Positions 61,491-64,000 of a stretch of 64,000 nt of DNA are shown piece after piece. The stretch is from Clostridia bacterium. Its GTDB lineage: Bacteria; Bacillota; Clostridia; Oscillospirales; Acutalibacteraceae. The position numbers were made by a program, and so were the translations under genes. The number at the start of each line of letters is the position of its first letter. The stretch's first letter is position 1. The DNA is taken from positions 1 through 64,000 of the forward strand of contig JAFRQM010000006.1 of assembly GCA_017428625.1 (NCBI GenBank), in the 5' to 3' direction. Under the pieces are notes generated by a model that did not search any database, had not been told where the DNA came from, and saw nothing but the letters and a program-made list of their open reading frames with translations.

Positions 61491-63452
61491 TTATTGCTTT
61501 TTATTAATGGATTTCGCCTGTTTTCTGAAAATAACACCGCCGAATGAAGGAAGGTTGATTTCAATATAATCAGCCTTGCCGCCGTTTTCACTGACCGATG
61601 TGGATTTTACCGGTTCGCTGTTGAGGAGGTTGTTGCCGCCGAAACGGTATTCGTCGGTTGTAAGCACCTCGGCGTAGTAACCGCTCTTCGGCACCCTGAC
61701 CCTGAAACCTCTGCGTTCAACGGGCGCAAAGTTAATAACAACAATGAGTTCTTTGCCCGAAACGCTCTTTCTGCGGTATGAAATGATGTTTTCATCGCCG
61801 TTGTTCGGGTCAATCCACTCAAAGCCCGCCCAGTCTGTGTCAATCTCCCACAGTTCGGGGGAGGAGAGATAGAAGTTGTTGATTTTCGAAACAAACCTCT
61901 GCATTTCGGTATGCCTCGGGTAATCGAGCATAAACCACTGCAGCTGGTTTTCAAAATCCCACTCGCGGAATTGTGCGTATTCGCTGCCCATAAACATCAT
62001 CTTTTTGCCCGGCAGCGTCATCATATATACAAGAAATGCGCGCATACCGGCAAACTTCTGGTCGTATTCGCCGAACATTTTGTCAACAAGCGACTTTTTG
62101 CCGTGAACAACCTCATCGTGCGAAACGGGCAGAATATAGTTTTCGGAGTAGGCATACATCATCGGGAATGTGAGTTTTGAGTGATGATGTTTTCTGAAAT
62201 ACGGGTCAAGCGAAACATACTCAAACATATCGTTTGCCCAGCCCATATTCCATTTGAAATTAAAACCGAGACCGCCCATTGAAACGGGTTTTGTAATCAT
62301 CGGCCAAGCGGTCGATTCCTCCGCTATCATAAGAATATCGCCGAACTCACCGAAAACAGTCGCGTTGAGTTTCTGAAAGAACGCTATTGCTTCAAGATTT
62401 TTGTTGTCGCCGTTTTTGTTGGGTATCCACTCGCCGGGCTCACGGTCATAGTCAAGGTAGAGCATAGAGGCAACGGCGTCAACTCTGAGGCCGTCAATAT
62501 GGAACTCTCTGAGCCAGTAGAGAGCGTTTGAAATCAGAAAACACTGAACCTCGTTTCTGCCTATGTCAAAGCATCTTGTGCCCCAGCCCTTATGCTCCAT
62601 TCTGTCTTTACCCTGATATTCATAAAGGGGTTCGCCGTCAAACTCAAACAGACCGTGCCTGTCTTTCGGAAAGTGCGCGGGAACCCAGTCAAGAATAACG
62701 CCTATTCCGCAGGTGTGCAGTTTGTTTACAAAATAACGGAAATCATCCGGCGAGCCGAAACGGGATGTAGGCGCGTAGTAGGAACACACCTGATAACCCC
62801 AGGAACCGTCAAACGGGTGCTCCATAATCGGCATAAGTTCAACATGTGTGAAGCCCATTTTTTTAACATAAGGCGCGAGTTCATCCGCAATTTCACGGTA
62901 TGTCAGGTAATGCTCTCCGTCAGCCGTGCAGGCTCCGTCGCGGGTTTTCCACGAGCCCAGATGCATTTCGTATATGTTCATGGGGGCGCTGTAAAAATAA
63001 CTGTTTTTTTCGGTGGGTGTGAAGATTTTTTTGCGGTGCTTGAACCAAGGGCTGTCGTTCCATTTGAAATCGGAGCGGCATTTGATAATTGAAGCGGTTT
63101 TGGTGAGCGTTTCGGAATAAAAGGCGTACGGGTCGCTCTTTTGCCAGGTTACGCCGTCTCTTCCGGTTATTTCAAATTTATAAAAAGTGCCGTCAAGGTC
63201 CCGGTCGCTTTCATATTTAAGTTCCCATATTCCGCCTTCGGTAACTCTCTGCATATCCCAACTGTTCCAGGAGTTGAAATCGGCAATTACCGACACACGC
63301 GCGGCGTTAGGCGCCCAGGTGCGGAAAATGTATGTAAGTCTGCCGTCATTTTCTTCAAGATGGCAGCCGAGATATTTGTATGCTTCATAGTTTGTGCCCT
63401 GATGAAAATAATAAGGAGCCAGATCGTTCTGCTTTTTTTCTTTAACCGCCAT
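61491..63452 (-). CDS. glgB: 1,4-alpha-glucan branching enzyme
   Basis: 653 residues, GH13 with an N-terminal CBM48 (about 20-110: YIFRTWAPNAARVSVIAD). Barrel motifs: LDWVPAHFPKD, GLRVDAVASMLY (nucleophile Asp), MIAEESTAWP (acid/base Glu) and PVSHDEVVHGKKS. It makes alpha-1,6 branches. It is short compared with E. coli GlgB, lacking the extra N1 domain. The ATG at 63452 follows GGCAGG; an ATG 21 nt earlier has no binding site. First gene of the glg operon. Confidence 0.95.
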   Translation of the reverse strand: MAVKEKKQNDLAPYYFHQGTNYEAYKYLGCHLEENDGRLTYIFRTWAPNAARVSVIADFNSWNSWDMQRVTEGGIWELKYESDRDLDGTFYKFEITGRDGVTWQKSDPYAFYSETLTKTASIIKCRSDFKWNDSPWFKHRKKIFTPTEKNSYFYSAPMNIYEMHLGSWKTRDGACTADGEHYLTYREIADELAPYVKKMGFTHVELMPIMEHPFDGSWGYQVCSYYAPTSRFGSPDDFRYFVNKLHTCGIGVILDWVPAHFPKDRHGLFEFDGEPLYEYQGKDRMEHKGWGTRCFDIGRNEVQCFLISNALYWLREFHIDGLRVDAVASMLYLDYDREPGEWIPNKNGDNKNLEAIAFFQKLNATVFGEFGDILMIAEESTAWPMITKPVSMGGLGFNFKWNMGWANDMFEYVSLDPYFRKHHHSKLTFPMMYAYSENYILPVSHDEVVHGKKSLVDKMFGEYDQKFAGMRAFLVYMMTLPGKKMMFMGSEYAQFREWDFENQLQWFMLDYPRHTEMQRFVSKINNFYLSSPELWEIDTDWAGFEWIDPNNGDENIISYRRKSVSGKELIVVINFAPVERRGFRVRVPKSGYYAEVLTTDEYRFGGNNLLNSEPVKSTSVSENGGKADYIEINLPSFGGVIFRKQAKSINKKQ

Positions 63453-63487
63453 AGTCTGCCTGCCTTTCGTCATAATAATACAGTTTG

Positions 63488-63516
63488 ATTATACTATAAT
63501 ATATTATAATAGTCAA
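63488..63516 (-). promoter_or_regulatory. Promoter of the glycogen operon
   Basis: On the minus strand, TTGACT (63511-63516), a 17-bp spacer and TATAAT (63488-63493), within an AT-rich stretch. Confidence 0.75.
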
Positions 63517-63548
63517 TTTAATTTTGATTATCCTTTTACAGAAAATAA

Positions 63549-63579
63549 AAAACGGAAGCCGTCAGCGTGCTTCCGTTTT
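63549..63579 (-). terminator. Terminator of the TetR-like gene at the window edge
   Basis: AAAACGGAAGC/GCTTCCGTTTT (63549-63559 and 63569-63579) followed on the minus strand by T-rich sequence. Confidence 0.85.
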
Positions 63580-63582
63580 CCG

Positions 63583-64000
63583 TCATATTTTGCCGATCGA
63601 TTTTACATACTGCGCGGTCGCCTCAACAAAGGCGTCAATGTCAACATCCGGGTTGCCGAGAAGTTTCTGTATGAGTATTCCGTCGCTCACAAACAGAATG
63701 AGCCAAGAAAAATAACCCGCAGGCAGCGAACTTGTGCGTTCGCCCAACTTTTCGGCAATAAGGTTTTCAAAATCCGTGTAGCGTTCAATCAGTTTATCTC
63801 TTATCTCTTCGTTTCCGCTTATCGCGTCGCAGAGCAGGTGAAAACGCATCGGCGGCGTTGAAATGCTCCTCTCAATAACATATTTCACAAGGCGGTGCAG
63901 GGATGTGTCTTTCTCCGGGTTTTCAGTCCAGGCAATAAGGTCGTTCCACTGCGTGGTCAGGTAACTGTCAGTTATATCAAAAAGGATGTCGTTTTTTGTT
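63583..64000 (-). CDS. TetR/AcrR-like regulator, C-terminal part (runs off the window)
   Basis: Partial: the frame is open to position 64000, giving about 138 residues without a start in the window. The helical pattern (FDITDSYLTTQWNDLIAWTEN near the edge, split here; then HLLCDAISGNEEIRDKLIERY and FSWLILFVSDGILIQKLLG) is that of a TetR C-terminal ligand-binding domain. The HTH would lie outside the window, so the family call rests on the helices and the typical SDGIL segment only. Confidence 0.6.
   Translation of the reverse strand, partial: TKNDILFDITDSYLTTQWNDLIAWTENPEKDTSLHRLVKYVIERSISTPPMRFHLLCDAISGNEEIRDKLIERYTDFENLIAEKLGERTSSLPAGYFSWLILFVSDGILIQKLLGNPDVDIDAFVEATAQYVKSIGKI

Overview
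The window looks like a chromosomal segment of an anaerobic, low-to-mid GC Clostridia species (Bacillota), most likely a gut commensal of the Oscillospiraceae/Ruminococcaceae type. The signs are a complete GlgB-GlgC-GlgD-GlgA-GlgP glycogen operon with the GlgC/GlgD subunit pair, a HydABC-type [FeFe] hydrogenase, several cytoplasmic glycosidases paired with GPH (MelB-type) sugar symporters, AGGAGG-type ribosome binding sites and many near-consensus TTGACA-N17-TATAAT promoters. The taxon is an inference from gene content; no rRNA gene is present. I see no prophage, no CRISPR array and no intact transposase.

Layout. 1-135 is a run of four hairpins, possibly the end of an IS200/IS605-like element. 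151-3634 (-) is a lipoprotein, GH2 glycosidase and DUF3798 lipoprotein operon, divergent from 3762-5392 (+), a sugar-phosphate isomerase-like TIM barrel plus a PHP phosphatase. tRNA-Leu(TAA) follows, then an RluA pseudouridine synthase. 6383-9889 (-) is a DivIVA-like, degenerate signal-peptidase-like, HAD and murD operon. 10007-15378 (-) is a GH5, GPH transporter and papain-like protease operon, divergent from a second GPH transporter (15542-16915). 16975-18050 is an XRE/DUF2975 membrane sensor pair, followed by a secreted DUF4838 protein, an AbrB-regulated ABC exporter, and a secreted Ig-like protein; tRNA-Arg(CCG) lies at 23491-23567.

23810-34446 (-) is the redox-rich accessory region, with three transcription units. 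One is a TetR unit with twin operators (TetR, two flavodoxins, FMN reductase, DUF4405 membrane protein, cyclophilin-like lipoprotein, CMD-cupin, Fe-alcohol dehydrogenase, ACT). One is a metallo-beta-lactamase/rubredoxin fusion with its own promoter. One is a MarR/OhrR unit (MarR, secreted lipase, radical SAM protein, ferritin-like protein, flavodoxin). 34598-36483 is IolC-IolJ, followed by uvrC and HPr (36563-38997). 39343-43079 (+) holds a membrane protein, a stand-alone condensation-domain acyltransferase and an NhaC antiporter. 43230-47999 (+) holds rsmD, an Ala-rich coiled coil, a PAP2 phosphatase and a secreted GH36 alpha-galactosidase. 48189-52342 (+) is the trimeric NAD-linked [FeFe] hydrogenase, followed by an aquaporin.

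53134-63452 (-) is a single glycogen operon in the order glgB, glgC, glgD, glgA, glgP and a GH13 amylase, read from one strong promoter. The window ends inside a TetR-like regulator gene. Functionally, imported oligosaccharides are cut in the cytoplasm, surplus glucose is stored as glycogen, and reducing power is vented through the bifurcating-type hydrogenase, while the TetR and MarR units look like inducible electrophile/redox stress responses. The least explained items are the catalytically degenerate signal-peptidase-like protein beside DivIVA and murD, the condensation-domain acyltransferase pair, the GPH transporter with a long coiled-coil tail, and the lactonase-type MBL/rubredoxin fusion.
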